From Propionivibrio sp. (GTDB lineage Bacteria > Pseudomonadota > Gammaproteobacteria > Burkholderiales > Rhodocyclaceae): DNA of 64,000 nt. The notes under the pieces are model-generated. The model ran no database searches and had not been told where the DNA came from. It saw only the letters and a list, made by a program, of their open reading frames with translations. The stretch covers positions 744,001 to 808,000 of the forward strand of contig JADJLB010000001.1 of assembly GCA_016705685.1 (NCBI GenBank). Direction: 5' to 3'. The first letter of the stretch is position 1. Each line of letters starts with the position of its first letter. This document shows positions 1-8,437 of this stretch, piece after piece. Position numbers and translations under genes: made by a program.

Positions 1-2
1 AA

Positions 3-284
3 GCAACCGAAGCGGTGTGCACGAAAATGATGGCCGGCTTTGGCGAGCTGATGCGTGGCGCGTCGCTGAAATTCGTTCCGACGGCGATTCTTTCACGGCA
101 GGCGGCCGGTATTCGCGGCAAGAGCCTGATCATCAACCTGCCCGGCAAACCCTCGGCCATTGACGACTGCCTGAATGCAGTGTTTCCGGCGGTACCGTAT
201 TGCCTTGATCTGATCGAAGGCGCGTGGCTAGAGACGGATCCGCAGCATTGCGTAGCGTTTCGTCCGGGCCAGGCCAAGAAGTGA
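3..284 (+). CDS. mogA: Molybdopterin adenylyltransferase MogA, C-terminal end (5' truncated by window)
   Basis: About 93 codons at the window edge, open from base 3 to the TGA at 282-284. The readable part contains GFGELMR, TAILSRQAAG and a LPGKPSAIDDCL stretch, which match the C-terminal third of the MogA/MoaB fold (the PGKP segment is part of the molybdopterin-binding region). The family protein adenylates molybdopterin before molybdate insertion in the cytoplasm. The gene lies directly upstream of modABC in the same direction, so molybdenum uptake and cofactor synthesis appear to be linked. The N-terminal part is outside the window, so catalytic residues there cannot be checked. Confidence 0.85.
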   Translation, partial: ATEAVCTKMMAGFGELMRGASLKFVPTAILSRQAAGIRGKSLIINLPGKPSAIDDCLNAVFPAVPYCLDLIEGAWLETDPQHCVAFRPGQAKK

Positions 285-295
285 TCCGACTGGTG

Positions 296-1087
296 ATGAA
301 CAAACGGCGCGTGCCGCTTGTTCTGGTCTTCCTCTTCTTGACGTTCTTCTCGCTGACGGTACGCGGAAAAGAAGAAATCACCCCGGAAGAAATCACGCTG
401 GCTGCAGCAGCTGACCTCAAGTTTGCACTGGACGAAATTGTCTCGTTGTTCAGCAAGGATCACCCCGAAGCCCGGGTCGAAACCGTGTATGGCTCGTCCG
501 GAAAATTCTATGCGCAAATCCAGCAGGGTGCGCCTTACGATCTTTTCTTTTCCGCCGATGTCGCCTACCCGCTTGCGCTGAGCCGGGCTGGACTGGCCTC
601 CTCCGAGGTGCATCCTTACGGCATGGGGCGTCTCGCGCTGTGGTCGGCGACTGGCGATGTCACCAAGATGACTCTGGCCGGGCTGGCCGATCCCGCCGTT
701 GGTAAGATCGCCATGGCCAACCCGCGACACGCTCCGTATGGCCAGCGGGCCGAAGAAGCGCTCAGGGCGGCAGGGGTCTGGGAAAGGGTCGAACCCCGCC
801 TTGTATTCGGGGAGAACGTCGCCCAGGCCGCCCAGTTCGTGCAAACCGGCAACGCGCAGTACGGCATCATCGCCCTATCACTGGCGCGCAGCCCCGAGCT
901 CTCGCAACACGGCAGCTATGCGCTCATTCCCGATACATTGCATCAGCCGCTGCAACAGGGTTTCGTCATCACGAGACGGGCGGTCGGCAAACCTTTGGCG
1001 CAGCGTTTCGCCCGCTTCATCCAGGGCAAGGCGGCGCGCGCCATCATGACGCGCTACGGCTTTGCACTACCGGACCAAGCGAAATAG
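296..1087 (+). CDS. modA: Molybdate ABC transporter periplasmic binding protein ModA
   Basis: A 263-residue secreted solute-binding protein. The ATG at 296 is preferred because it begins a basic MNKRR segment followed by a hydrophobic core (about residues 6-22), a typical Sec signal peptide; the frame extends upstream to 224 but only over mogA. Mature-region family features include LAAAADLKFALDEI near the N-terminus, YGSSGKFYAQI (oxyanion-binding serines), APYDLFFSAD, and NPRHAPYGQRAEEAL. Family knowledge: it captures molybdate or tungstate in the periplasm and hands it to ModB. It starts 11 bases after mogA and ends 4 bases before the modB start, so mogA-modABC is probably one transcript. 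Confidence 0.93.
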   Translation: MNKRRVPLVLVFLFLTFFSLTVRGKEEITPEEITLAAAADLKFALDEIVSLFSKDHPEARVETVYGSSGKFYAQIQQGAPYDLFFSADVAYPLALSRAGLASSEVHPYGMGRLALWSATGDVTKMTLAGLADPAVGKIAMANPRHAPYGQRAEEALRAAGVWERVEPRLVFGENVAQAAQFVQTGNAQYGIIALSLARSPELSQHGSYALIPDTLHQPLQQGFVITRRAVGKPLAQRFARFIQGKAARAIMTRYGFALPDQAK

Positions 1088-1091
1088 CGCG

Positions 1092-1775
1092 ATGGATTCC
1101 TATCTCTCCGCAGGCGATATATCGGCGATCGGGCTGACCATCAAGCTGGCCACACTGGTGACCCTGATTCTGCTCGTCGTCGGCACGCCGCTGGCCTGGT
1201 GGCTGGCGCGCACCCGCTCCTGCCTGAAAGGCGCCGTAGGGGCGATAGTCGCCTTGCCCATTGTGCTCCCGCCGACCGTGCTCGGTTTCTACCTCCTGGT
1301 GGCCATGGGGCCGCGCGGTCCCTTGGGGCAGTTGACGCAATCTCTGGGTCTTGGCGTTCTGCCGTTCAGCTTTCCCGGCCTGGTGTTCGCTTCGGTGTTC
1401 TATTCCTTGCCCTTTGTCGTGCAGCCATTGCAGAACGCCTTCGAAAGCATTCCCGAACGGCTTCTGGAAACCGCTTCGACCCTGCGCGCCGCGCCGTTTG
1501 ACCGTTTCTTCAGCGTGGTGCTTCCGCTGGCCAAACCCGGATATCTGACGGCCATGGTTCTCGGCTTTGCCCATACCGTCGGGGAGTTTGGCGTCGTGTT
1601 GATGATCGGCGGCAACATTCCGGAACAAACGCGAGTCGTGTCGATCCAGATCTACGACCACGTCGAAGCGATGGATTATGCGCATGCCCACGGCTTGTCG
1701 GCGGGCATGGTCGCGTTCTCCTTTGTCGTGTTGCTGGTCTTGTATACCTTGAACCCGACAGGTCGGCGAAAATGA
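1092..1775 (+). CDS. modB: Molybdate ABC transporter permease ModB
   Basis: A 227-residue inner-membrane protein. The start ATG at 1092 (MDSYLSAGD) lies 4 bases after the modA stop; an earlier in-frame start at 1062 overlaps modA and adds no family sequence. About five hydrophobic segments are visible. The EAA-type loop that contacts the ATPase is recognisable as ETASTLRAAPFDRFFSVVLP followed by a glycine-containing PLAKPGYL region. VALPIVLPPTVLGFYLL is a hallmark of ModB/CysW-type permeases. Its stop overlaps the modC start by 4 bases (ATGA), indicating translational coupling. Confidence 0.94.
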   Translation: MDSYLSAGDISAIGLTIKLATLVTLILLVVGTPLAWWLARTRSCLKGAVGAIVALPIVLPPTVLGFYLLVAMGPRGPLGQLTQSLGLGVLPFSFPGLVFASVFYSLPFVVQPLQNAFESIPERLLETASTLRAAPFDRFFSVVLPLAKPGYLTAMVLGFAHTVGEFGVVLMIGGNIPEQTRVVSIQIYDHVEAMDYAHAHGLSAGMVAFSFVVLLVLYTLNPTGRRK

Positions 1776-2914
1776 CACCTTCGGGGATCAGTGGCCTGGA
1801 AAAGGCGACGCCAGCTTTGGATGACGGCAAAGCGAGCATCCGTACAAGTTTTCGGCTCGGCTATCCGGATTTTACGTTTGCTGTCGATCTGCAACTTCCG
1901 TCCACTGGAGTCACCGCCTTGTTTGGTCCTTCGGGCTCGGGCAAGACCACCCTGTTGCGCTGTATTGCGGGTCTGGTGAAATCTCCCGATGGCCTGTTGC
2001 GCGTGAAGGACGAAATCTGGCAGGAAGGCTCTTTCTTCATGCCGATTCATCGGCGTGCTCTGGGTTATGTTTTTCAGGAAGCCGGTCTGCTTCCGCACCT
2101 TTCGGTGCGGCGCAATCTGGAGTTCGGTTTGCAGCGCATTCCGCCGGCCGGGCGCCGGGTGCAGTTCGAACAGGTCGTCGACTTGCTGGGGCTTTCCCGA
2201 TTGATCGATCGGCAAGACCCGTGCAGCCTTTCGGGAGGCGAGCAGCAGCGGGTAGCCATAGGAAGGGCGCTACTGACCAGCCCCAAATTGCTGTTGATGG
2301 ATGAGCCGCTGTCATCGCTCGATCCGGCCAGCAAGCAGGAAATACTGCCCTACCTGGAACGATTGCATGGCGCTCTGGACGTGCCGATGCTCTACGTCAG
2401 CCATTCGCTCGATGAAGTCACGCGGCTGGCCGATCATGTGGTGCTGATGGATGCCGGGCAGATTGTGGTCAGCGATTCCCTCGACGCGGTACAGTCAAGG
2501 CTGGATCTGCCGATGGCACACCTTGACGATGCCGGTATCGTGATCGAAGCGTGCGTCGCCGGGCACGACGAGATTTACCATCTCAGCCGGCTGGATTTTT
2601 CTGGCGGGAAGTTATGGGTCAGTCGAGTAGACTGCCCTGTCGGCGGCAAAGTACGCGCCCGTGTTCTGGCGCGCGACGTGAGTATCGCCACCGTTGCGCC
2701 GCAAGGCACCAGTATCACCAATATTCTTGCCGCACGCATTGCCGAGATCGAGGACGAAGGGCATGACCGCGTCAATCTGCGGCTGCTAGTTGGCGACGGG
2801 CCGACGCTGCTTTCTCGAATTACGCGTCGTTCGCGCGATCAACTGGGGCTGGCCGTGGGCCGGGATGTCTTCGCGCAGGTCAAGAGCGTCGCCGTCAAGC
2901 GCAGTGGTTTCTGA
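1772..2914 (+). CDS. modC: Molybdate ABC transporter ATP-binding protein ModC
   Basis: A 380-residue cytoplasmic ATPase. Walker A is GPSGSGKTT (about residues 51-59), the ABC signature is LSGGEQQR, and Walker B is LLLMDEPLSSLDP, followed by the switch histidine in YVSHSLDEV. After about residue 235 a C-terminal extension contains a Mop/TOBE domain (GTSITNILAARIAEI, then LLSRITRRSRDQLGL), which in this family binds molybdate and tunes transport. The length is at the upper end for ModC because of about 25 extra N-terminal residues before IRTSFRLGYPDF, so a later start is possible. It overlaps modB by ATGA and ends the operon. Confidence 0.94.
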   Translation: MTPSGISGLEKATPALDDGKASIRTSFRLGYPDFTFAVDLQLPSTGVTALFGPSGSGKTTLLRCIAGLVKSPDGLLRVKDEIWQEGSFFMPIHRRALGYVFQEAGLLPHLSVRRNLEFGLQRIPPAGRRVQFEQVVDLLGLSRLIDRQDPCSLSGGEQQRVAIGRALLTSPKLLLMDEPLSSLDPASKQEILPYLERLHGALDVPMLYVSHSLDEVTRLADHVVLMDAGQIVVSDSLDAVQSRLDLPMAHLDDAGIVIEACVAGHDEIYHLSRLDFSGGKLWVSRVDCPVGGKVRARVLARDVSIATVAPQGTSITNILAARIAEIEDEGHDRVNLRLLVGDGPTLLSRITRRSRDQLGLAVGRDVFAQVKSVAVKRSGF

Positions 2915-2967
2915 CTACCGCATACGCCCACGTAAGCGGCACTGCAAAACCGGGGCACTGACGGCGA

Positions 2968-4290
2968 TCAGCGGCCAATGCCAAAGTAGGTGATGCCCAT
3001 TCCCTTCAGCTCGACGGGCTCGAAGAGATTGCGCCCGTCGAAGATGATCGGCGACTTCAGCTTGGCCTTGATTGAATCGAAGTTGGGACTGCGGAATTCC
3101 TTCCATTCGGTGACGATGATCAGCGCATCGGCGTTTTCGAGCGCGCCGATCTGATTTTCGGCATAGCCGAGTCGTTTTTCGTCGGGAAAGTGGTGTCTGG
3201 CTTCAGCCATGGCCACCGGATCGTAGGCCGTAACCGTTGCCCCCGCCTCAAGAAGATCCTTGATCACCTCGCAACTGGTCGCCTCGCGCATGTCGTCCGT
3301 GTTGGCTTTGAAAGCCAGGCCCCACAGGGCGAAGTGCCGGCCCTCAAGGTTGGCGCCGAAATGCGCCTTGACCTTGGCGCCCAGCACGTGTTTCTGCGCG
3401 TCGTTCGCTGCCTTCACGGCGTTGAGCACTTTCAGGTCGATTCCCGCATCGGTGGCGGCGGTCTTGATCAAGGCCTTGACATCCTTGGGGAAGCACGAGC
3501 CGCCGTAGCCCGCCCCGGCATAGAGAAAGTCGTAGCCGATACGCGGATCGCTGCCAATCCCCTTGCGCACATGCTCGATGTCGGCACCCAGCTTTTCGGC
3601 CAGATTGGCCAACTCGTTCATAAAGCTGATCCGTGTCGCCAGCATCGAATTGGCCGCATACTTGGTCAACTCGGCGCTGCGAATGTCCATCAGGATCAGA
3701 CGGTCATGATTGCGCTGGAAGGGCGCATAAAGCGTCCGCATGATATGCGCCGCCTGTTCGCTCTCGCAGCCCACCACAATGCGGTCAGGCTTCATGAAGT
3801 CTTCTATCGCCGCGCCTTCCTTGAGAAATTCCGGGTTGGAGACGACGCTGAACGGTACGCTGACCCCGCGTTTTGCGAGTTCTTCATTGACGGCGGCCTT
3901 CACCGCATCGGCAGTGCCCACGGGTACAGTGCTCTTATTGACGATCACCTTGTAGTCGCTCATGTGCCGGCCGATGTTGCGTGCCGCTGCAGTCACATAT
4001 TGCATGTCGGCCGACCCGTCTTCGTCGGGCGGCGTGCCAACGGCAATAAACTGGATGGCGCCATACTTGGCGGCTTTCTCCACGTCGGTCGTAAAGCACA
4101 GCCGGCCAGCCGCCACATTACGGCGCACCATATCCTGTAGGCCGGGCTCGAAAATCGGTATGCCGCCCTCTTCAAGGATCCTTATCTTGGCCGGGTCCAC
4201 ATCCAGACACAACACTTCGTTGCCGACTTCGGCCAGACAAGTGCCTGAAACCAAACCAACATAACCCGTACCGATAACAGTAACTTTCAT
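2968..4290 (-). CDS. ugd: UDP-glucose 6-dehydrogenase
   Basis: A 440-residue NAD-dependent enzyme oxidising UDP-glucose to UDP-glucuronate, a precursor for surface polysaccharides. The ATG at 4290 opens directly with the Rossmann motif [20 protein letters not shown]. The catalytic cysteine sits in [16 protein letters not shown], and the C-terminal UDP-binding domain starts around [19 protein letters not shown]. The length fits the bacterial Ugd/RkpK family. It is convergent with modC and has no operon partner in the window. A purine-rich AAGGG lies 7-11 bases before the start on the minus strand. Confidence 0.95.
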   Translation of the reverse strand: MKVTVIGTGYVGLVSGTCLAEVGNEVLCLDVDPAKIRILEEGGIPIFEPGLQDMVRRNVAAGRLCFTTDVEKAAKYGAIQFIAVGTPPDEDGSADMQYVTAAARNIGRHMSDYKVIVNKSTVPVGTADAVKAAVNEELAKRGVSVPFSVVSNPEFLKEGAAIEDFMKPDRIVVGCESEQAAHIMRTLYAPFQRNHDRLILMDIRSAELTKYAANSMLATRISFMNELANLAEKLGADIEHVRKGIGSDPRIGYDFLYAGAGYGGSCFPKDVKALIKTAATDAGIDLKVLNAVKAANDAQKHVLGAKVKAHFGANLEGRHFALWGLAFKANTDDMREATSCEVIKDLLEAGATVTAYDPVAMAEARHHFPDEKRLGYAENQIGALENADALIIVTEWKEFRSPNFDSIKAKLKSPIIFDGRNLFEPVELKGMGITYFGIGR

Positions 4291-4736
4291 TGCCAGCCCT
4301 TAGAGAAACACGCTAAATCCAACTCAGGAAAACCAGAACGGTTTTGAATGACGGCTTGTCCGCAATAAAGCAGTTCATGAACATAGGCCCCATTCTGGTC
4401 ACAAATCAAAACGCCGTGAATTGCTCAATGCTGATACCGAGATCGGGCGCAATTGAGTCGGCAGGTGTGCTTATTGTAATAGAAGTTGAGGTCAACGCGC
4501 CCAACGGCGAATGCCGCGGGCATTCGACCGGCGGGGAATGTTTCAGTTGTTACTCTTCACCGTTCCACTGTTCGTGAGTGTGCCGTTGATCTGGAGATGA
4601 CAGGGAATGGATCGTGGTGATCGAGCTGAAGGCAATAAATACGGGCTTCTCTGGCTGGTGGCTGCTGTAGAACGCCAGTTGGCGGGCGTTGCATGGCGAT
4701 TTGCTGTCGGCGTTCCTTGAAAGATATACAACGGTT
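4291..4736. other. Intergenic stretch upstream of ugd without a convincing gene
   Basis: About 450 bases between the ugd start and the transposase remnant. Short open frames exist on both strands, but none has a plausible start, a family motif or coding-like composition. The right-hand part lies next to the IS630-type fragment and may be insertion-related debris. The ugd promoter should lie in the first 100-150 bases, but I cannot point to clear -35/-10 boxes. Confidence 0.5.
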
Positions 4737-5105
4737 TCAGGAATGAATCCGATGTTGACCCCAATGGCAGACCCCAATGGCACCAATGGCACACCTAAGG
4801 TAGTGACATGGGATGCTGACCCCAATGGCACTCCCGGTGCCAAATCCGTACTCGGTCGGACTGCGCAGGAGCGTTGCTCGTACCGCCGCCAACTGCTGCT
4901 CATCGAGTTGGGCCGGGCGACCCCGTTCTGGCACGGCGCGCAGGGCATCGATACCGCCTTCATCCAGCAACCCTTTCCACGGGTATACCGTCTGTCGCGC
5001 CACGCCTACTGCTTTGGCCACGTCCGTACAGCCTTTGCCCGCGAGGAGCATCCGTCCTGCCTTCAATCGCTTCTTGGTTGCTTCGCTCAACCGCTTTTGT
5101 GCCAT
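4737..5105 (-). pseudogene. Truncated IS630-type transposase, N-terminal helix-turn-helix part
   Basis: The readable protein starts MAQKRLSEATKKRLKAGRML and carries a helix-turn-helix (VAKAVGVARQTVYPWKGLL) followed by GGIDALRAVPERGRPAQLDEQQLAAVR. This is the usual N-terminal arrangement of IS630-family transposases and related winged-helix orfA proteins. After about residue 90 (GFGTG, near base 4840) the family sequence stops, and the rest is translation of the 13-bp repeats at 4757-4830. The DDE catalytic part is absent, so this is a remnant that should be inactive. An upstream ATG at 5120 is also in frame. It lies at the downstream edge of the CDI island. Confidence 0.6.
4757..4830 (+). repeat. 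Short repeats of GACCCCAATGGCA
   Basis: The 13-base unit GACCCCAATGGCA occurs at 4757-4769 and immediately again at 4770-4782. A 9-base partial copy follows at 4783-4791, and a further full copy lies at 4818-4830. A longer 19-base unit, GATG(T/C)TGACCCCAATGGCA, is seen at 4751-4769 and 4812-4830. The array sits exactly where the transposase-like reading frame loses homology, so it may mark a breakpoint. Confidence 0.7.
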
Positions 5106-5188
5106 GACAACATTCTCCAATATCGCTCTTGGAGATACAACGTTTCAGATGATCAACGGTTGTCATGAGTTATGGAAATATCAATAAT

Positions 5189-5701
5189 TCATATAGGGAT
5201 AAACCGGAATGTGCCTTCCACAATTTCTTCACGAATCCCAAAAGATGATAGATTGTTCAGATCATCTACTCTTCCTGAAAAATTGATTAAGCTATTCTTT
5301 GCGCGATCAGATGCTAAAGGAAGCACTGTACTGGTAATAGAGTGAAAATCAATGCCAAGCTTTTTAATCGCAAAAGCAACCAAAACAAGGTATCTAATAT
5401 TTTCGCGATAGTCATTTTGAAAGTTTTCCAAGACATGCATAATAATAGCGGACCTGATCAAAGATATGTCTTTGTTGTTTATAGCGGCTTCTGCCATAAA
5501 ACCACTTAATGCTAAAAGCTTCATAGCAAGGCTTGGTTGGATCAGTGAAAGGATTTGATGCCTCTCGTCCTCCGACAACTGTTCGAAGGCTTTCGACAAT
5601 TGCAATCCTTGTTCAACCGGATCGTCAGTCTTCGGCCTAAACCGAAAACTCATTAAGGCAATTGACCTTAGTATTTCACAACAAACATCAAAGTGATCCA
5701 T
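5189..5701 (-). CDS. Candidate CDI immunity protein for the orphan toxin module
   Basis: A 170-residue protein beginning MDHFDVCCEILRSIALMSFR; I do not recognise its family. It appears mainly helical, is soluble (no signal peptide or membrane segment), and its DNA is visibly richer in A and T than the neighbouring cdiA sequence. Its start is 9 bases after the stop of the orphan toxin tail on the same strand. That is the canonical toxin-immunity order in CDI loci, and AT-rich composition is common for recently acquired immunity genes. The immunity role is inferred from position and composition only; no motif proves it. Confidence 0.6.
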   Translation of the reverse strand: MDHFDVCCEILRSIALMSFRFRPKTDDPVEQGLQLSKAFEQLSEDERHQILSLIQPSLAMKLLALSGFMAEAAINNKDISLIRSAIIMHVLENFQNDYRENIRYLVLVAFAIKKLGIDFHSITSTVLPLASDRAKNSLINFSGRVDDLNNLSSFGIREEIVEGTFRFIPI

Positions 5702-5710
5702 GTCATTTCC

Positions 5711-7831
5711 TCATTGCTTTTTTGGAGGCATCATCAACTCGCCCTGGCGGAAGTAGTTAGCATCGCGCAATTGCAGTAATTCTCTAAAAAATATGGATTT
5801 TGGATATAGAGAATTTCCGGTACGGAGATTGCCAATCGAGATATTCGAGCCAAGATAGAAGGTTTTGCCACCATCAATACCACCTTGCATCCATGCGTCA
5901 TTCACATTGATGGTCCAGTCTTGTTCATTCAAACGCCTCATTCCCAACTGGGAACCTACTTCGGTGTCAACGAGACTCCCGATCACCAAACTCTCTTGAC
6001 TATTGAACGCTTGCTTGTAAACGCGTGAAGATACGAACGAATCTTTACTACCCAATTCAATATACGGGCCAACAATTTCAATGACACCTGTATACGCTGC
6101 AGTGTTCGTCTCTAAACTCACTGTCGACGGCGCCAATCTTCGCTCTACGGCGCTGCCCAATGCATTGAGCCCACCTTCAACGCCAGCGACTGCGGTAGGA
6201 CCAGCAACCAGCGCGATATTAGCCCATATCGCGCCGCGTTTTTCGTCGTTATTGTCCAGCGGGTATTGTGGTGCATCCTTGACGTTGTTGGCCAATCCTT
6301 TGATTGCCCCTGTGGCTGCGCTGCCCAAATCTTCGGGTTTGCTGATAGCAACGTCATAAGCCTTTTCAATCGCATTCAACTTGTCATTGATGCCTTTCCC
6401 GACTGCATCCTTCGTGAAGTCCAAGCCGCCTAGCGGATAGGCAAACTGACCACTAAGCAAACCTGCATTCCCAATTTCCACGGCCAGTTGCTTGAATTGC
6501 TCGGGACTCATGCTGCGCAACTGCTCACCTGTCTTGTAGAGCGCTTGCCCGCTGGAGTCATATCCGCTCAAGCCATTGATGTCGCAGTTTTGCAGCACGC
6601 ACAAAACAACCGTGAGCTGTTTTTGCTTTTCCGGATCAGAGCTCATCTTTTGAATGAGCTTGATCTGATCCGGATGCAACTGCCGATTATTCGCATCCAC
6701 ATTCAGCCCCGCGGCCGCCCCGGCGGTACTGCCGCCCACCGCCGCACCAATCCCCGCCGCCGTCGCCCCCGAGATCAGTTGCCCGGCGATCTTGGCAACG
6801 CTGTCGCTCGCCCCGGCATCCTTCAAACCCTTGGCAATGTTGTCCTGTAGTTCATTGAGCAGCGGCGCGGCACTGGCCACGGCCCCGGCGCCGAGCGCAC
6901 CGCTCGCCCCTCCGGCCAGCCCGCCGATGGCGGCATGCAACGCGACGCGGTACGCGCCGCCGTCATCCCATAGTCTGGCTTCAGCGTAAAGTGCTGCACG
7001 CTTGTCGCTATCGCCTTCCTGTCTGGCCTGATCCTTCAGAACATTGCTCCGGCTTACGGCAAAGTCGGCGGCGGCTTTTGGCGCCAGCTGCCCGAACATC
7101 TGCGTAATCCTCGTCTGCGCCTCGATCTCCTTCTGCACCTTGGCCGCATCGAAGATCTTCGCCATCCCGGCTTCCTTGTCGCCGGTGCGGGCGTTGGTGT
7201 TGCCGGCGATGCCCGAGATGGCGGCCCGCGTCGTGCCGCTGGCGCTGCCGGAATCCTTGCCAAAGCCCATACTGGTGCCCTGCGGCACGAGGGCCCCGGC
7301 CGCCGAGAAACCGGTGCCAATGTTGATGCTCGCCGACTTCGCGCTGTAGCTGGCTTTGTTGTCGATATCGCTCAGGGTCAGCGTGCCGTCGGTGTGGAAG
7401 GCGTTCTTGTTGTCATCGATGGCCTGCTGCGTACTCGTGATCGCCCCGCCCTTGAGATCGGTGTCGTTCTTCACCTTGACGTCAAAGCCACCGCCACCCG
7501 CCCGGAGGGCGCTCTGCTCGGTCACGCTGGCGTAGTCGCTGTTCACCTTGCTGGCGCTGGCGCTGACACTGCCGCTCACGGGGGTGGCACCGACGCAGAA
7601 GGGAAAAATGCACAGGCTGACACTGGCCCCCAGACTCTTCTGCTTGCTGTCGTAGGTGCTCAAGTCCTGCAGGCTTTCGATCGTGAGGTCCTTGCCGACG
7701 TTGGCGATGACTTGTTCGCCCCGGGCCACTGCGCCGCGGAGCGTGGTATTGCCGCCCGATTCGAACGCCAGCAGGTTGCCGCTCTCGTCGAGCACCGGCA
7801 TCTGGTTGTCCTTCACCGTTCCGTCCGGCAA
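5711..7831 (-). CDS. Orphan CdiA C-terminal toxin module (no TPS or secretion domain)
   Basis: About 706 residues from a TTG at 7831; the frame stays open upstream to about 8041 but shows no ATG. It starts inside a CdiA-like sequence (LPDGTVKDNQMPVLDESG) and joins directly to NLLAFESGGNTTLRG, skipping residues present in the full gene. It then follows the native cdiA pretoxin region closely to the motif NNRQLHP (6671-6691). The last 320 or so residues are unrelated to the native toxin and end in GNLRTGNSLYPKSIFFREL and a basic tail. It lacks a signal peptide and TPS domain, so it could not be exported as it stands. Known orphan cdiA-CT modules are thought to act by recombining onto the full-length gene. 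The toxin activity is unknown. Confidence 0.75.
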   Translation of the reverse strand: MPDGTVKDNQMPVLDESGNLLAFESGGNTTLRGAVARGEQVIANVGKDLTIESLQDLSTYDSKQKSLGASVSLCIFPFCVGATPVSGSVSASASKVNSDYASVTEQSALRAGGGGFDVKVKNDTDLKGGAITSTQQAIDDNKNAFHTDGTLTLSDIDNKASYSAKSASINIGTGFSAAGALVPQGTSMGFGKDSGSASGTTRAAISGIAGNTNARTGDKEAGMAKIFDAAKVQKEIEAQTRITQMFGQLAPKAAADFAVSRSNVLKDQARQEGDSDKRAALYAEARLWDDGGAYRVALHAAIGGLAGGASGALGAGAVASAAPLLNELQDNIAKGLKDAGASDSVAKIAGQLISGATAAGIGAAVGGSTAGAAAGLNVDANNRQLHPDQIKLIQKMSSDPEKQKQLTVVLCVLQNCDINGLSGYDSSGQALYKTGEQLRSMSPEQFKQLAVEIGNAGLLSGQFAYPLGGLDFTKDAVGKGINDKLNAIEKAYDVAISKPEDLGSAATGAIKGLANNVKDAPQYPLDNNDEKRGAIWANIALVAGPTAVAGVEGGLNALGSAVERRLAPSTVSLETNTAAYTGVIEIVGPYIELGSKDSFVSSRVYKQAFNSQESLVIGSLVDTEVGSQLGMRRLNEQDWTINVNDAWMQGGIDGGKTFYLGSNISIGNLRTGNSLYPKSIFFRELLQLRDANYFRQGELMMPPKKQ
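7542..7781 (-). repeat. Near-perfect direct repeat, orphan copy (partner 10601-10839)
   Basis: By eye, 240 bases here match 10601-10839 except for one adenine: a run of five A on the plus strand at 7604-7608 versus four A at 10663-10666. The match ends abruptly at the 6-mer TTGCCG (7776-7781). Beyond that, this copy continues with sequence that in the native gene lies more than 400 bases farther upstream (from 11276). The repeat is a substrate for recombination between orphan and native toxin modules. Confidence 0.85.
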
Positions 7832-8043
7832 CTCAACGGTCTTGCCCTGCCCGTCCTTGATCGCGTCGATGAAACCCGGGGAAAGCCGCCAGGGCGACGG
7901 CGGTACATCGCCGATCGCTTGATCCTGATGGGTGACTGGCGCGATTCGTTCGCAGCCATGACTTGAAGAAACGGGCGCGATCAGCGACTGTGCGGGGTGA
8001 CAGTGAAATTGAAACGGCGGCTGGCGCCGCCGTGGGGTACTTT

Positions 8044-8128
8044 ACTCGCTTGACGCGGGCCGGCTAATGGGTGTCCCCTATTATTTTCACTCGCTCGACA
8101 CGGGCCGCCGGCTAATGGGCGTCCTCTA
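8044..8128. repeat. Two imperfect direct repeats between the toxin modules
   Basis: Unit one (8044-8080) and unit two (8089-8128) share the pattern ACTCGCT-GAC-CGGGCC followed by CGGCTAATGGG-GTCC-CTA; unit two has an extra three bases. They lie just upstream of the orphan toxin reading frame and just downstream of the native immunity gene, so they may mark the junction of the inserted module. I cannot assign them to a known element. Confidence 0.6.
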
Positions 8129-8139
8129 ATACTGCACGA

Positions 8140-8436
8140 TTACTTCATTACGGTTCGATTTGCCACCACCGTTTTCAAGCCCTGAAACTGCATCGCCTCT
8201 TTAAAATTCTTAAGCATCTGCGATTGTTCCTCGGCGGCGATGGGCTGACCGTCACTCCAGCGCGCAAACGAATTGGGGGCTAGCATTATGCAGGGCATTC
8301 CGCCTTCGATGCCGCTTTCAACGTAAAGCTCGATGACCTTGTCACCCTCCCGATATTCGGCGTCGAAGCGGCCTGTAAACTGCACTTCGAAGCCACGGTC
8401 GCTGCGCACTCCTTGTTTGTTGAGCCAGGTAAACAT
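8140..8436 (-). CDS. Candidate CDI immunity protein for the native CdiA toxin (possibly Imm74-like)
   Basis: A 98-residue soluble protein starting MFTWLNKQGVRSDRGFEVQF. Its ATG (8434-8436) is one base beyond the cdiA stop codon, so it is tightly coupled to the toxin gene. The early RSDRGFEVQFTGRFDAEYREGD stretch resembles small immunity proteins of polymorphic toxin systems (Imm74 is my best memory match, unverified). Family role: it binds and neutralises the toxin domain delivered by sister cells. Position is strong evidence; the family name is uncertain. Confidence 0.7.
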   Translation of the reverse strand: MFTWLNKQGVRSDRGFEVQFTGRFDAEYREGDKVIELYVESGIEGGMPCIMLAPNSFARWSDGQPIAAEEQSQMLKNFKEAMQFQGLKTVVANRTVMK

Positions 8437-8437
8437 T

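Noticed and set aside
3190-4140. A 316-codon plus-strand frame opposite ugd
   Set aside because: It is antisense to a well-conserved enzyme with intact motifs; the opposite frame has no start context or family match.
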